Below, piece by piece: positions 16,977 through 26,669 of a stretch of 42,611 bases of DNA. Position numbers and translations under genes: made by a program. Every line of letters begins with the position of its first letter. Positions within the stretch are counted from its first letter, which is position 1. The notes beneath the pieces are model-generated. The model was not told the DNA's origin and searched no databases. It was given only the letters and a program-made list of their open reading frames with translations. The stretch comes from Polaromonas sp. (lineage in GTDB: Bacteria; Pseudomonadota; Gammaproteobacteria; Burkholderiales; Burkholderiaceae_C): NCBI GenBank assembly GCA_013298815.1, contig JAAFJF010000025.1:1-42611 (forward strand), in the 5' to 3' direction.

Positions 16977-19184
16977 TTATCTTCTACGCGCTGAGCGAAC
17001 GCCCTGCACTTCTAGCACTTGGCTGAGTACCTTGTTCAAACGCGCTGAATTAGTCACTTCCACCGTGAACGTCATGACCGCAGTGTCGCCACCACTGCTG
17101 CGGTGCGACTGTGTGTTGGCGGCGATGACGTTGAGCTTGTCTTTTGAGAACACCTCCAAAATCGCTTTAAGCAAGCCTTGGCTGTCGGCCGCTTCAATCA
17201 CGACGTCAACGGGGTAAACCTCGTTACCATAACTGTTACTGTTACTGTTACTGCTGCCATTGGAAACGGTTCGCGGATTAGCCGACTTCTCTTTCGCCCA
17301 AGCCACATCAATCACGCGGCCTTCGTCGTTCGCTTCATTGCGTGCCACCAAGGCTTGAAAGTTGCTGCAGCTCTGGCGGTGAATGCTGACGCCCTTGCCC
17401 CGCGTGACATAGCCGCCAATGGCGTCGCCAGGCGCGGGTTTGCAACATTTGGCGAGTTGGGTCAAGAGTGAATCAACACCGACAACCAAAACACCGCCTA
17501 TGGGTGTCTTTTCCGCTTTGGCTCGCTTATGAAGTAGCTCTTCGGTGCTTAATTCGGGTGCTGGCGGTTTGAAGAAAGCCTCAATGGTGCGCAAAGAGTA
17601 TTCGTCTTTTCCGACTACTTCAAACAAGTCATCAGCCGATTTGAAGCCGAGTTGCACGGCTAAGTCAACCAGTTTGATGGCTGTTTTGCCCTCGCGCTGA
17701 AGCAGTTTTTCAACCGCTTCGCGTCCACGCGCTATGGTTTCCATCATTGCCAAGGCATTGAACCATGCCCGCACTTTAGATTTAGCGCGACTGCTTGTTA
17801 AATAGCCAAGCTCAACATTGAGCCAGTCCCGCGACGGGCCGCCTTCTTTGGCGGCATTGATTTCGACCGTTTGGCCATTTTTAAGCGGCGTGTTGAGTGG
17901 CACCATGACGCCATCTAATTTGGCACCACGGCAACGGTGGCCTAGGTCGGTGTGCAAGGTATAAGCAAAATCAACAGCCGTTGCGCCCTGCGGCAATTCG
18001 ACCACAGCGGCTTCAGGCGTGAGCACATAAATCCGGTCGCTCAAAATGGCAGCAGATTCTTGGCTTATATCGCTTTGTTCCGACTGGGTTAAATCGCGCT
18101 CCCAAGCCAGCAGTTGGCGTAGCACGGCGATTTTGGCGTCGTAGCTGCCCGTTGCTGACACGCCAGCATAGCCTTTGGCGCCAGCTTCTTTGTAAACCCA
18201 GTGCGCTGCCACGCCATGTTCGGCTTTGTCGTGCATGCTTTGGGTGCGGATTTGCACCTCAATGGCTTGGCCAGATGCATCGCGCACAACGGTGTGCAGC
18301 GACTGATAGCCGTTGGCTTTTGGCTTGGCAATGTAATCGTCAAACTCATCACTGATGGGTGAAAATTGGGCATGCACCCAACTGAGAGCACCATAGCAAT
18401 CGTCAATCTCCGCAACAATCACGCGCAAAGCACGAATGTCAAACACTTGATCAAAACCCAAGTCTTTACCACGCATTTTTTTGACGATGCTGTAAATATG
18501 CTTGGGGCGGCCTTGCACCTCAGCTTTGATGCCCTGCTTGGCTAAATCAGTTTGGAGTTGCTCGCGAAGCTGCTCGACGTAGTCTTCACGCAAGGTGCGT
18601 TTCTCGTCGAGCAAACGGGCCGTTTCTTTGTAGGTTTGCGGCTCAAGAAATCGGAAAGACAAGTCTTCCATTTCCCACTTAATCTGCCAAATGCCCAAAC
18701 GGTTTGCTAAGGGCGCAAATACTTGCAGCGACTCGCGCGCCATGCTCTCAGATACATCCGCCTTGGTTGCAGCAAAATAGCGTAACGATTGCAAGCGTGA
18801 AGCCAAACGCAACATCACCACACGCAAATCGCGCGAAAACGCCAGCAGCATTTTGCGCACGGTTTCGGTATGTGCCGTCGCCGTAGCTGCGCGCGTTTGC
18901 TTTTGCATGTGCATCAGCTTGGTAGTTTCAACTGCCAGCGATGCCAAATTTTCGTCAAATGCTTGCCCAATGACCTCGAGCGGTTTGTTCAAATGCTCAC
19001 AGGTATAAACCAAGTAGCAAGCCGCCTGCATGGCTTCAGAACCACCAATATCAAGCAATATTTGCGAAACTGCTTGAGCATGCAGCCAAGCGTTTTCACC
19101 TGTTTCTAAAGTGACGTGTCTAAGGAAAGGTTGGGCAAATACCTTGGCATTTTCAAGCGTTGCCTGCGGGGTGATATCTGGCAA
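16977..19184 (-). CDS. relA: RelA, (p)ppGpp synthetase I
   Basis: This 735-residue stringent-response enzyme makes (p)ppGpp from ATP and GTP/GDP on starved ribosomes. The N-terminal HD hydrolase region (about 25-150) lacks the His-Asp motif; ACYLVYTCEHLN stands where AALLHD-type sequence is expected, so hydrolysis should be lost. The synthetase domain has RPKHIYSIVKKM, VFDIRALRVIV and EFDDYIAKPKANGYQSLHT; the EFDD signature marks RelA rather than SpoT. TGS (about 395-455), a Cys-rich region (LAKCCKPAPGDAIGGYV) and a C-terminal ACT domain follow. The frame opens only after a stop, and the first usable start is TTG 19184, just after the hydrolase stop, with GGAAAG upstream. The two genes are likely coupled. 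A Ser-Asn run lies before the ACT domain. Confidence 0.93.
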   Translation of the reverse strand: MPDITPQATLENAKVFAQPFLRHVTLETGENAWLHAQAVSQILLDIGGSEAMQAACYLVYTCEHLNKPLEVIGQAFDENLASLAVETTKLMHMQKQTRAATATAHTETVRKMLLAFSRDLRVVMLRLASRLQSLRYFAATKADVSESMARESLQVFAPLANRLGIWQIKWEMEDLSFRFLEPQTYKETARLLDEKRTLREDYVEQLREQLQTDLAKQGIKAEVQGRPKHIYSIVKKMRGKDLGFDQVFDIRALRVIVAEIDDCYGALSWVHAQFSPISDEFDDYIAKPKANGYQSLHTVVRDASGQAIEVQIRTQSMHDKAEHGVAAHWVYKEAGAKGYAGVSATGSYDAKIAVLRQLLAWERDLTQSEQSDISQESAAILSDRIYVLTPEAAVVELPQGATAVDFAYTLHTDLGHRCRGAKLDGVMVPLNTPLKNGQTVEINAAKEGGPSRDWLNVELGYLTSSRAKSKVRAWFNALAMMETIARGREAVEKLLQREGKTAIKLVDLAVQLGFKSADDLFEVVGKDEYSLRTIEAFFKPPAPELSTEELLHKRAKAEKTPIGGVLVVGVDSLLTQLAKCCKPAPGDAIGGYVTRGKGVSIHRQSCSNFQALVARNEANDEGRVIDVAWAKEKSANPRTVSNGSSNSNSNSYGNEVYPVDVVIEAADSQGLLKAILEVFSKDKLNVIAANTQSHRSSGGDTAVMTFTVEVTNSARLNKVLSQVLEVQGVRSARRR
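17232..17253. repeat. ACTGTT hexamer microsatellite inside relA
   Basis: Three perfect ACTGTT units plus four bases encode Ser-Asn pairs in the linker before the RelA ACT domain. Copy-number change would keep the frame and only lengthen the linker. Confidence 0.7.
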
Positions 19185-19187
19185 GAT

Positions 19188-20081
19188 TTAAGACTTTCCC
19201 AACAAAAAATCAACAGCAGTTTTTACCTGATCAGCAGTTACAAAAGTAGGCGCATGTCCCACGCCAGCAAACTCAACCAACTGCGCTGTTGGCCCACGTA
19301 GCGTCATTGCTTCAGCAGTCGTTACAGATAGCAAATCTGAAAGCGCGCCGCGTGAAATCAAGGTTTGCGCTTTGATGTTGTCATACAGCGCCCACAACGT
19401 AGCTTCACCTTGCTTGGTGGACTCTTCTGTCGCAGTAGCAAACGGTATCGCAATGGCTGGGTCGTAATGCATGACAAATCCAGCGCCATTAGGTTTAACC
19501 ATAGCTTGCGATAAAGCCAACCATTGCTCTTTGGTGTGCGGCCCAAAACTGCTTGAAATCGCCCACATAGCGTCTGCCGCCTGCTGAACCGATTCAAATT
19601 GGGCGGCTTTGCCGAGGTATTGACCAATACGTTGAATGGCCAGCCATTCAATGGCGGGACCAACATCGTTCAAAATAAGTTTACGCACTGGCACGGGCAA
19701 TGGCAAATCTGGCTGGCCGCAAACAACCAAGCCAATCAAACCACCCATGCTCGTGCCTACCCAATCCAAAGTTTTGGGTTGCAACTGGTCAATCAACGCC
19801 AACATGTCAGCTGCATATTGCGGGATTTGGTAGCCCATGGGGTCTTTGAGCCAATCGCTTTTGCCACGACCGACGACATCTGGACAAACAACTCGCAACT
19901 TACCTGAGGCAGCATCACAAAGTTCTTGTGCCAAAACATCAAAATCCCGCCCTTGGCGCGACAAGCCGTGAGCGCAAATGATCACGTGATCACTATTGTC
20001 ATCGCCCCACTGCCAGTAAGCCATGCGGTGCTGCCCTGTTGTATCGGGACAATTGACGAAATTTAAAGTTGGTTGATTCAT
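19188..20081 (-). CDS. Alpha/beta-fold hydrolase
   Basis: This 297-residue hydrolase has ICAHGLSRQGRDF (oxyanion-hole region) and the nucleophile elbow GTSMGG with Ser near residue 107. CPDVVGRGKSDW is typical of the fold, and the catalytic His lies in GVGHAPTF near the C-terminus. There is no signal peptide, so it is cytoplasmic. The substrate cannot be predicted. ATG 20081 was preferred because it lies after the MFS stop; ATG 20099 would overlap the MFS gene by 11 bases. It sits between the UMF1-type transporter and relA on the same strand with almost no gaps, so the three are likely co-transcribed. Confidence 0.85.
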   Translation of the reverse strand: MNQPTLNFVNCPDTTGQHRMAYWQWGDDNSDHVIICAHGLSRQGRDFDVLAQELCDAASGKLRVVCPDVVGRGKSDWLKDPMGYQIPQYAADMLALIDQLQPKTLDWVGTSMGGLIGLVVCGQPDLPLPVPVRKLILNDVGPAIEWLAIQRIGQYLGKAAQFESVQQAADAMWAISSSFGPHTKEQWLALSQAMVKPNGAGFVMHYDPAIAIPFATATEESTKQGEATLWALYDNIKAQTLISRGALSDLLSVTTAEAMTLRGPTAQLVEFAGVGHAPTFVTADQVKTAVDFLLGKS

Positions 20082-20088
20082 TTTTAAA

Positions 20089-21390
20089 CTAAGCAGCATT
20101 CAGCGCCGCTGCACGCCCGCGCGAAACATTCACGGGGATAAGCAGCAGCAAACCGGCAATAAACAATACAGATGTAGACATGATGGCTATGCGTTGGTTT
20201 CCGCCTGTCATCCAAGTAATCGCACCATAGCTTAGTGACCCAATGATGCTGGCTAAGCGCGTAGCAAATGTCCACAGGCCGAAAAATTCACCCACTTGCT
20301 TGGGTGGTGCAAACATGGCGGCCATGGCACGCCCCGCAGATTGGCTGCTGCCCATGCAAAACCCAGCAATCGCTGCGGCATACCAAAAACCACTCTTGGT
20401 CGTGGTTATGGCTGCGATGATACAAGTTGCAATCCAGCCCACCAAAGTTAAACTCAAGGCTATTTTGTGGCCTACTTTATCTTGAAAATAACCAAATCCG
20501 AAAGCACCGACGGCTGCTGCAACGTTGAGTACAAAAATCAGCACCATGGTTTCTTGCGGTTTGAAGCCGATCACTTGCTCCGCATAGATGGCAGCCAAAG
20601 TTATCGCAACGGCAACACCGCCTTGGTAGCACACACCGCAAGCTAAAAACCACATGAAATCTTTGTAGTGTTTAGCTTGGTTAAAAGTAGTTTTCAACTG
20701 CGCCAAAGATGCTTTGAAACCACTTTGCTGTAAAGCTTTCGGGTTTGGCAAGGCTCGCTCTTTTAAGAGCCAAAAAGTGACGCATGCTGACGCGCCATAA
20801 ATCACCGCCGTGATCAACATAGTCACAGGCACAAACTTTTCTGCAGGAATACCTTTGCTTTGTGACCACAACACGTAGGCCAAACTGATACCCAAAGCTA
20901 ACATGCCACCAAAGTAACCAAAACTCCAGCCCCAACCGCTCACTTTACCAAAAGCCTCTGGCTTTGCTAATTCAGGCAAGAAAGCGCCGGTCAACGATTC
21001 ACCGTACGCGTAAAAAGTGTTTGAAAGAATAATCAGCACAATCGCTAAGGTTACGCTGCCTGGACCAGCAAAAGCCAAGCAGGCAGTGGCGATGACGCAT
21101 GCAATAGTCGTCAAAGCCAACAGCCGCTTTTTCGCTGCATGCAAATCAGCATAGGCGCCTAAACTGGGCATCGTCAGCATCACGATGGCATACGACACGC
21201 TCAGCGCAGCTGTCCAAGCAAAGGTTGCCCACTCTGCTTTTTGAGCGATGCCGCCCACAAAATATGCAGCAAAAACAGCAGTGATAACAACTGTGGTGTA
21301 ACCCGAGTTGGCAAAGTCATACATCGCCCAGCCAAAGACTTCGCGTTTTTTTACGCCAGTATTCAGAGAGTCTTGAGAGAAAAGCGCCAC
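20089..21390 (-). CDS. MFS transporter, UMF1 (Atg22-like) family
   Basis: This 433-residue membrane protein has about twelve hydrophobic segments. The N-terminal signature FGWAMYDFANSGYTTVVITAVFAAYFV is characteristic of the UMF1/Atg22-like branch of the major facilitator superfamily. FGYFQDKVGHKIAL matches the cytoplasmic loop pattern between helices. Yeast Atg22 exports amino acids from the vacuole, but bacterial members have no well-defined substrate, so none is assigned. It is followed, 7 bases after its stop, by the preferred start of the hydrolase gene, suggesting an operon reaching to relA. Confidence 0.9.
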   Translation of the reverse strand: MALFSQDSLNTGVKKREVFGWAMYDFANSGYTTVVITAVFAAYFVGGIAQKAEWATFAWTAALSVSYAIVMLTMPSLGAYADLHAAKKRLLALTTIACVIATACLAFAGPGSVTLAIVLIILSNTFYAYGESLTGAFLPELAKPEAFGKVSGWGWSFGYFGGMLALGISLAYVLWSQSKGIPAEKFVPVTMLITAVIYGASACVTFWLLKERALPNPKALQQSGFKASLAQLKTTFNQAKHYKDFMWFLACGVCYQGGVAVAITLAAIYAEQVIGFKPQETMVLIFVLNVAAAVGAFGFGYFQDKVGHKIALSLTLVGWIATCIIAAITTTKSGFWYAAAIAGFCMGSSQSAGRAMAAMFAPPKQVGEFFGLWTFATRLASIIGSLSYGAITWMTGGNQRIAIMSTSVLFIAGLLLLIPVNVSRGRAAALNAA

Positions 21391-21424
21391 AGCTGAATTA
21401 TTTGAAGTTAGTTATTTCTGAACT

Positions 21425-22069
21425 TCAGTGCAAGTGTTTTGGACGACGACCACCGCCACCATGCGCTGACCCGCCCGCGCCACCACCGCCACGCGGCGGT
21501 TTACCCAATTCAAGTGAGTTAACCAAGGCATCAAACCGCTCAGTGAACAGCTTATCGACCTCAGCAACCACACCCGCCAACTCTGAACCATCAAAATGAC
21601 GCTCCATGAGATTCACAACATCTTGCACCAATAAATCGCGCTGGACTTGCATGATGGCAGCAGGCGTAGGGCCTACAAATAGCATCAAAAAGTCATCCCT
21701 AGAGTCGTCTTCGATGCTAGGGTCTTCGTCTCGATCTTCGTCGTCAAACTCGGTATCGTAAAAAGTGACTTCGATCGCAGCGCCGCTTTCTGCAATCTCG
21801 TTTAGATTCATGCACATTTCGTCAAGCGACTGACGAAAATCTTCATCGCCAGGCACTGTCCAACACATTTGTAAAAGATGCTCCACTGCATCAAATTTGA
21901 TGCCGGGTTCTTCTTCATAGGAACTACCTGCCCCATCCGACAATGAGCGAGCACCCGCATAGCTCCAAAGTGGCTTCAAAGCATCTTGAATTTGCTCAAA
22001 TTTGACGCTAGGCAGCAGTGCAACTTGGCCATGCACATGAATTTCAAAAGGGGCGTTATAGCGGGTCAT
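21425..22069 (-). CDS. Conserved hypothetical protein (DUF6806-like)
   Basis: This 214-residue cytoplasmic protein begins MTRYNAPFEIHVHGQVAL. It has an acidic middle (FDDEDRDEDPSIEDDSRDD) and ends in a Gly-rich basic tail (PPRGGGGAGG, GGGGRRPKHLH). I recall similar proteins in Comamonadaceae annotated as DUF6806; their function is unknown and the match was not checked. ATG 22069 was chosen because it begins the conserved-looking sequence; a GTG nine codons upstream is also open. The Gly/Arg/His tail might bind nucleic acid or metal, which is speculation. Confidence 0.75.
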   Translation of the reverse strand: MTRYNAPFEIHVHGQVALLPSVKFEQIQDALKPLWSYAGARSLSDGAGSSYEEEPGIKFDAVEHLLQMCWTVPGDEDFRQSLDEMCMNLNEIAESGAAIEVTFYDTEFDDEDRDEDPSIEDDSRDDFLMLFVGPTPAAIMQVQRDLLVQDVVNLMERHFDGSELAGVVAEVDKLFTERFDALVNSLELGKPPRGGGGAGGSAHGGGGRRPKHLH

Positions 22070-22172
22070 AGGTAAAACAAATCTGCTGTGTGTCACTCAA
22101 GGATACCGCAAATTGTCGTCAAATGCTGCTTTGGAATCTAAGATATGGAATACTTCAACAGAATCCAATACC

Positions 22173-22220
22173 GCTACACAATTGATAGCTGCTTAGGCAA
22201 TAAATACGCTGGCTACAGCC
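22173..22220 (+). repeat. REP-like dispersed repeat, copy A
   Basis: Core TGCTTAGGCAATAAATACGC, flanked by a GCTA/TAGC mini-hairpin on the left and GGCT-AC-AGCC on the right. It is one of six related copies in the window and lies between the conserved hypothetical gene and tRNA-Leu. Confidence 0.75.
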
Positions 22221-22252
22221 GTATTTTAACGCGAGAAATAAAATTTTTGATT

Positions 22253-22346
22253 TGGTGCCTCGAGCCGGAATCGAACCGGCACGCCCGCTATGAACGAAAG
22301 CGGCGGATTTTAAGTCCGCTGTGTCTACCTATTCCACCATCGAGGC
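22253..22346 (-). tRNA. tRNA-Leu (TAA)
   Basis: A class II tRNA of 94 bases with encoded CCA. The acceptor stem is GCCTCGA/TCGAGGC. The anticodon loop CTTAAAA gives anticodon TAA, and a long variable arm (CCGCTTTCGTTCATAGCGG) is present, as expected for Leu. Confidence 0.95.
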
Positions 22347-22382
22347 TGTCAAACTATGCATAAAACACATAGCCGAGCAATT

Positions 22383-22456
22383 TGGAGGCGCAGGCCGGAG
22401 TCGAACCGACCTACTCGGATTTGCAATCCGGTACATAACCGCTTTGTTACTGCGCC
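22383..22456 (-). tRNA. tRNA-Cys (GCA)
   Basis: A 74-base tRNA with encoded CCA. The acceptor stem is GGCGCAG/CTGCGCC and the anticodon arm GGATTGCAAATCC carries anticodon GCA. It lies 36 bases upstream of tRNA-Leu(TAA) on the same strand, probably in one transcript. Confidence 0.95.
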
Positions 22457-22536
22457 AAAAACTTAACTTAACGATTCAATATTTTAGCAGTTGCTAAAGA
22501 TTGAAAGTATCGTTATTCAATACGTTCTTTAATACA

Positions 22537-22564
22537 AAAAAGGGAAGCATTAGCTTCCCTTTTT
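22537..22564. terminator. Bidirectional intrinsic terminator between tRNA-Gly and tRNA-Cys
   Basis: AAAAAGGGAAGC pairs perfectly with GCTTCCCTTTTT around an ATTA loop, giving a U-run in either direction. It should end the tRNA-Gly transcript before tRNA-Cys, unless partial read-through links the tRNAs. Confidence 0.8.
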
Positions 22565-22570
22565 AAAAAT

Positions 22571-22646
22571 TGGAGCGGGAAAAGAGTCTCGAACTCTCGA
22601 CCTCAACCTTGGCAAGGTTGCGCTCTACCAACTGAGCTATTCCCGC
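22571..22646 (-). tRNA. tRNA-Gly (GCC)
   Basis: A 76-base tRNA with encoded CCA. The acceptor stem is GCGGGAA/TTCCCGC and the anticodon loop TTGCCAA gives anticodon GCC. The T-arm GAGTTCGAGACTC is regular. Confidence 0.95.
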
Positions 22647-22726
22647 AAATCACAACACGAATTATAAACTATTTTTTGTGCTTTTTAAAAAATCAAAAGT
22701 GCGGTAAAAACAATATATAAACTTAA

Positions 22727-22756
22727 AGTGATATTTAGTTTTAATCAAATATCACT
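22727..22756. terminator. Perfect 10-bp inverted repeat downstream of lon
   Basis: AGTGATATTT (22727-22736) and AAATATCACT (22747-22756) pair perfectly around a 10-base loop, 55 bases past the lon stop. The stem is AT-rich and the following minus-strand sequence (TTAAGTTTATATATTG) is only moderately T-rich. It is a weak terminator candidate or a protein-binding site. Confidence 0.4.
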
Positions 22757-22811
22757 ACATGTCGATAGGTGGATTATAGGCTATTTTTCTAGGCTTTTTG
22801 GTGATTCGGTT

Positions 22812-25262
22812 TTAATGTTTGATGGATTCTGTCGATGAACTCTGAGCAGATGACAAAACTGTAGCAGCAGTCACTGCATCAACGATTGGATCAACATCAG
22901 GCAAGGGTGTTGGCGCCCGCTCCAACGCCAATTCCAATACTTTATCTATCCAGCGCACAGGCACGATTTCTAAACCGTTTTTGACATTCTCGGGAATATC
23001 TTGCAAGTCTTTGGCATTTTCTTCTGGGATCAATACGGTTTTGATACCTCCACGCAAAGCGGCTAACAGTTTTTCTTTCAAACCACCAATAGCTGTGACT
23101 TCACCACGCAAAGTAATCTCACCGGTCATCGCCACATCACCGCGAACGGGAATACCAGTCAGCGCAGAGACAAATGCCGTCGTCATCGCCGCACCAGCGC
23201 TTGGTCCGTCTTTCGGCGTAGCACCATCAGGCACATGGATATGAATATCACGCTTCTCAAACATCTCTTCTTTGATGCCTAAGCGTTTGGCACGGCTGCG
23301 CACCACGGTCCGCGCCGCTTCGACAGATTCTTTCATCACATCGCCTAGCGAACCTGTGCGTGTGATAACGCCTTTGCCTGGCATGATGGCTGCTTCAATC
23401 GTCAGCAAATCACCACCCACTTCAGTCCAAGCCAAACCAACGACTTGACCAATTTGGTTTTGCTCTTCTGCACGGCCGTAGCTAAATTTGCGTACGCCCA
23501 AATAATCGTTGAGATTGTCTGGCGTCACAGTGACGGGCGCTTTGTAGGTCTTGAGCAGCAAACCTTTGACGACTTTGCGACAAATTTTTGATAACTCTCG
23601 CTCTAGAGAGCGAACGCCTGCTTCGCGCGTGTAGTAGCGAACAATGTCGCGTACTGTTTCATAAGGCACTTTCAACTCGCTGGCTTTCACACCATTGTTT
23701 GACATTTGCTTAGGTAGCAAATAAGTGATGGCAATATTTGTTTTCTCGTCCTCTGTATAACCCGCTAAACGAATCACCTCCATACGATCTAGCAACGCAG
23801 ATGGAATATTCATCGAATTTGAAGTAGCGACAAACATCACATCGCTCAAATCAAAATCTACCTCTACGTAGTGATCTGCAAATGTATGGTTTTGCTCGGG
23901 ATCTAAAACTTCAAGCAACGCGCTTGACGGGTCGCCACGGTATTCCGTACCCAGCTTGTCAATTTCATCTAATAAAAATAATGGATTGCGAGCGCCCACT
24001 TTGCTTAAATTCGACAACACCTTACCTGGCAACGCGCCAATATAAGTGCGGCGATGACCACGAATTTCCGCCTCGTCACGCATACCACCTAAAGCCATAC
24101 GCACAAACTTGCGGCCGGTTGCTTTGGCTATGGATTGCCCCAACGACGTTTTACCCACGCCCGGAGGTCCCACCAAACACAAAATTGGCGCTTTGACTTT
24201 ATCAACTCGCTGCTGAACCGCAAGGTATTCCAAAATTCGATCTTTGACTTTATCCAGTCCGAAATGGTCCGCGTTTAATACCTTCTCTGCTTCTGGCAGG
24301 TTGTGCTTGATTTTGGTTTTTTTAGCCCACGGCAAACCAATCAACACATCAATGTAATTGCGTACCACGGTCGCTTCAGCAGACATGGGCGACATCAGTT
24401 TGAGTTTTTTCAACTCAGCTTCGGCCTTCTTCAAAGCTTCTTTACTCATTTTGGCAAGTTTTATTTTCTTGCCTAAATCATCGAAATCAGCGCCCTCTTC
24501 ACCGTCTCCTAGTTCTTTTTGAATCGCTTTGACTTGTTCGTTCAGGTAAAAATCGCGCTGATTTTTCTCCATTTGGCGTTTGACACGACCACGGATTTTT
24601 TTATCCACATTCAAGATGTCTACTTCACGCTCGATTTGCTCGAACAAGCTTTCTAAGCGCGCTTTGATGTCAGACAAATCAAGAATGACTTGTTTGTTTT
24701 CAAGCTTCAAAGGTAAGTGCGCCGCAATCGTGTCTGCCAAGCGACCTGGGTCGTCAATACTTGAAATTGAACTCAAAATTTCCGGTGGGATTTTCTTGTT
24801 CAGCTTGACGTATTGGTCAAACTGCTGCATCACCACGCGGCGCAAGGCTTCGATATCTGGTGTTTTCTCGCCTTTGGCTGTCAACTTAAGATCTTGCGTT
24901 GTTATGGGCGTAACGTTAGCCGTGAAATGGGTTTCTGCATCGTCCACACGGTTCACTTGCGCGCGCTGCTGACCCTCAACCAAGACTTTCACCGTGCCAT
25001 CAGGCAACTTCAGCATTTGCAAAATCGTGGAAACGCAACCAACATCAAACATGTCTGTCACAGACGGCTCGTCTTTAGCAGCCGTTTTTTGCGCTACCAA
25101 CATGATGCGACGCTCTGCTTCCATGGCGAGCTCTAATGCCTTGATGCTTTTTGGGCGCCCCACAAAGAGGGGTATGACCATGTGCGGAAACACCACCACA
25201 TCACGCAGTGGCAACAAGGGCAAATCTAAAGGTTCAGCAGGTAATGCAATAGGTGCGGACAT
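22812..25262 (-). CDS. lon: Lon ATP-dependent protease
   Basis: This 816-residue cytoplasmic AAA+ protease degrades damaged and short-lived regulatory proteins. The N-terminal substrate-binding domain starts LPLLPLRDVVVFPHMVIPLF. The Walker A motif is GPPGVGKTSLGQ and the Walker B segment is LFLLDEIDKL. The proteolytic domain has the catalytic Ser in KDGPSAGAAM and the Lys partner further downstream. The length is normal for proteobacterial Lon. It starts only 9 bases after the clpX stop, with AAAGG as ribosome-binding site, so it is probably co-transcribed with clpX. No separate heat-shock promoter can fit in the gap; one inside clpX cannot be excluded. Confidence 0.98.
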   Translation of the reverse strand: MSAPIALPAEPLDLPLLPLRDVVVFPHMVIPLFVGRPKSIKALELAMEAERRIMLVAQKTAAKDEPSVTDMFDVGCVSTILQMLKLPDGTVKVLVEGQQRAQVNRVDDAETHFTANVTPITTQDLKLTAKGEKTPDIEALRRVVMQQFDQYVKLNKKIPPEILSSISSIDDPGRLADTIAAHLPLKLENKQVILDLSDIKARLESLFEQIEREVDILNVDKKIRGRVKRQMEKNQRDFYLNEQVKAIQKELGDGEEGADFDDLGKKIKLAKMSKEALKKAEAELKKLKLMSPMSAEATVVRNYIDVLIGLPWAKKTKIKHNLPEAEKVLNADHFGLDKVKDRILEYLAVQQRVDKVKAPILCLVGPPGVGKTSLGQSIAKATGRKFVRMALGGMRDEAEIRGHRRTYIGALPGKVLSNLSKVGARNPLFLLDEIDKLGTEYRGDPSSALLEVLDPEQNHTFADHYVEVDFDLSDVMFVATSNSMNIPSALLDRMEVIRLAGYTEDEKTNIAITYLLPKQMSNNGVKASELKVPYETVRDIVRYYTREAGVRSLERELSKICRKVVKGLLLKTYKAPVTVTPDNLNDYLGVRKFSYGRAEEQNQIGQVVGLAWTEVGGDLLTIEAAIMPGKGVITRTGSLGDVMKESVEAARTVVRSRAKRLGIKEEMFEKRDIHIHVPDGATPKDGPSAGAAMTTAFVSALTGIPVRGDVAMTGEITLRGEVTAIGGLKEKLLAALRGGIKTVLIPEENAKDLQDIPENVKNGLEIVPVRWIDKVLELALERAPTPLPDVDPIVDAVTAATVLSSAQSSSTESIKH

Positions 25263-25271
25263 CGGTAGCCT

Positions 25272-26543
25272 TTAAGCTTTTTTAGCAAGATCACGATAAA
25301 CCATCAAAGGCGGCTTATTTTCGAGAATCGTTGATTCGTCGATGACGACTTTTTCAACATTGGTTTGGTTTGGCAATTCATACATGGTGTCTATCAGTGC
25401 CAATTCCAAGATGGAACGCAAGCCGCGAGCGCCTGTTTTGCGTTTCAAGGCTTTTTGAGCAATGGCTTTTAATGCAGATGGGCGAATTTCTAAATCCACG
25501 CCCTCCATGCTGAGCAACTTGCTGTACTGCTTGACCAAAGCATTTTTCGGCTCGGTCAAGATTTGCATCAGCGCATCCTCTGTCAATTCTGCCAGGGTCG
25601 CAATAACGGGCATGCGGCCAATTAGCTCGGGGATGATGCCGAACTTGATCAAATCTTCTGGCTCCACCTCGTTGAATACTTCTGTGATGCTACGTACTTC
25701 TTTGCTTTTCACCATAGCACTGAAACCAATGCCGGATGCTTCCGTGCGGTTTTCAATGACTTTTTCCAAGCCAGCAAACGCGCCGCCGCAAATAAATAAA
25801 ATATTCGTAGTGTCGATTTGCAAGAAGTCTTGGTTCGGATGTTTACGTCCGCCCTGCGGTGGGATACTGGCCATCGTGCCTTCGATCAGTTTCAACAGCG
25901 CTTGTTGCACACCCTCTCCTGACACATCACGGGTGATGGATGGATTGTCAGATTTGCGTGAAATTTTATCAATTTCGTCAATGTAAACAATGCCGCGCTG
26001 TGCCCGCTCAACTTCGTAGTTGCAACTTTGCAGCAGTTTGGAGACGATATTTTCAACGTCTTCACCCACGTATCCCGCCTCGGTCAGCGTAGTGGCATCC
26101 GCCATCACAAACGGCACATCCAACATGCGCGCTAATGTTTGAGCTAAAAACGTTTTGCCGGAACCGGTAGGGCCGATCAGCAAAATATTACTTTTTGCCA
26201 ACTCAACATCGTCTTTTTTCGACTTGTCTTTGTGCTGCAAACGCTTGTAATGGTTGTACACCGCCACCGCCAGCGTACGCTTGGCGACGTCTTGACCTAT
26301 CACATAATTGTCTAAATTGGCTTTGATTTCTGACGGTGTGGGCAAATCGCCTCGCGCTTTGCGCGCCTCATCAGCCGCAATAACGGGCAATTCGTCACGA
26401 ATAATTTCGTTGCACAACTCAATGCACTCGTCACACACAAACACAGAGGGACCAGCAATGAGTTTTTTTACCTCGTGTTGACTTTTCCCACAAAACGAGC
26501 AAAACAGCGTTTTCTCGCCAGATGCGCCTTTTTTCTCGGCCAT
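25272..26543 (-). CDS. clpX: ClpX, ATPase subunit of ClpXP protease
   Basis: This 423-residue unfoldase feeds tagged proteins into ClpP. An N-terminal zinc-binding domain has four cysteines ([14 protein letters not shown]). The AAA+ module has Walker [13 protein letters not shown], the pore loop GYVGEDVEN and Walker [22 protein letters not shown] and a KTGARGLR sensor-2 motif follow. The length and motifs are canonical. It lies 126 bases downstream of clpP and just upstream of lon, the usual proteobacterial order. AAGGTG lies upstream of the start. Confidence 0.98.
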   Translation of the reverse strand: MAEKKGASGEKTLFCSFCGKSQHEVKKLIAGPSVFVCDECIELCNEIIRDELPVIAADEARKARGDLPTPSEIKANLDNYVIGQDVAKRTLAVAVYNHYKRLQHKDKSKKDDVELAKSNILLIGPTGSGKTFLAQTLARMLDVPFVMADATTLTEAGYVGEDVENIVSKLLQSCNYEVERAQRGIVYIDEIDKISRKSDNPSITRDVSGEGVQQALLKLIEGTMASIPPQGGRKHPNQDFLQIDTTNILFICGGAFAGLEKVIENRTEASGIGFSAMVKSKEVRSITEVFNEVEPEDLIKFGIIPELIGRMPVIATLAELTEDALMQILTEPKNALVKQYSKLLSMEGVDLEIRPSALKAIAQKALKRKTGARGLRSILELALIDTMYELPNQTNVEKVVIDESTILENKPPLMVYRDLAKKA

Positions 26544-26669
26544 ATAGAAGCACCTTTTTCAAATAATAAGCAATGTTGTTTTAATGATATTCCAAAAAGG
26601 TACTGGAATAGCTCAAAAAGGCCTAGAAATGAACTTTCGAGGACTTTTTATGGAGCTTTATTGCTTGAA

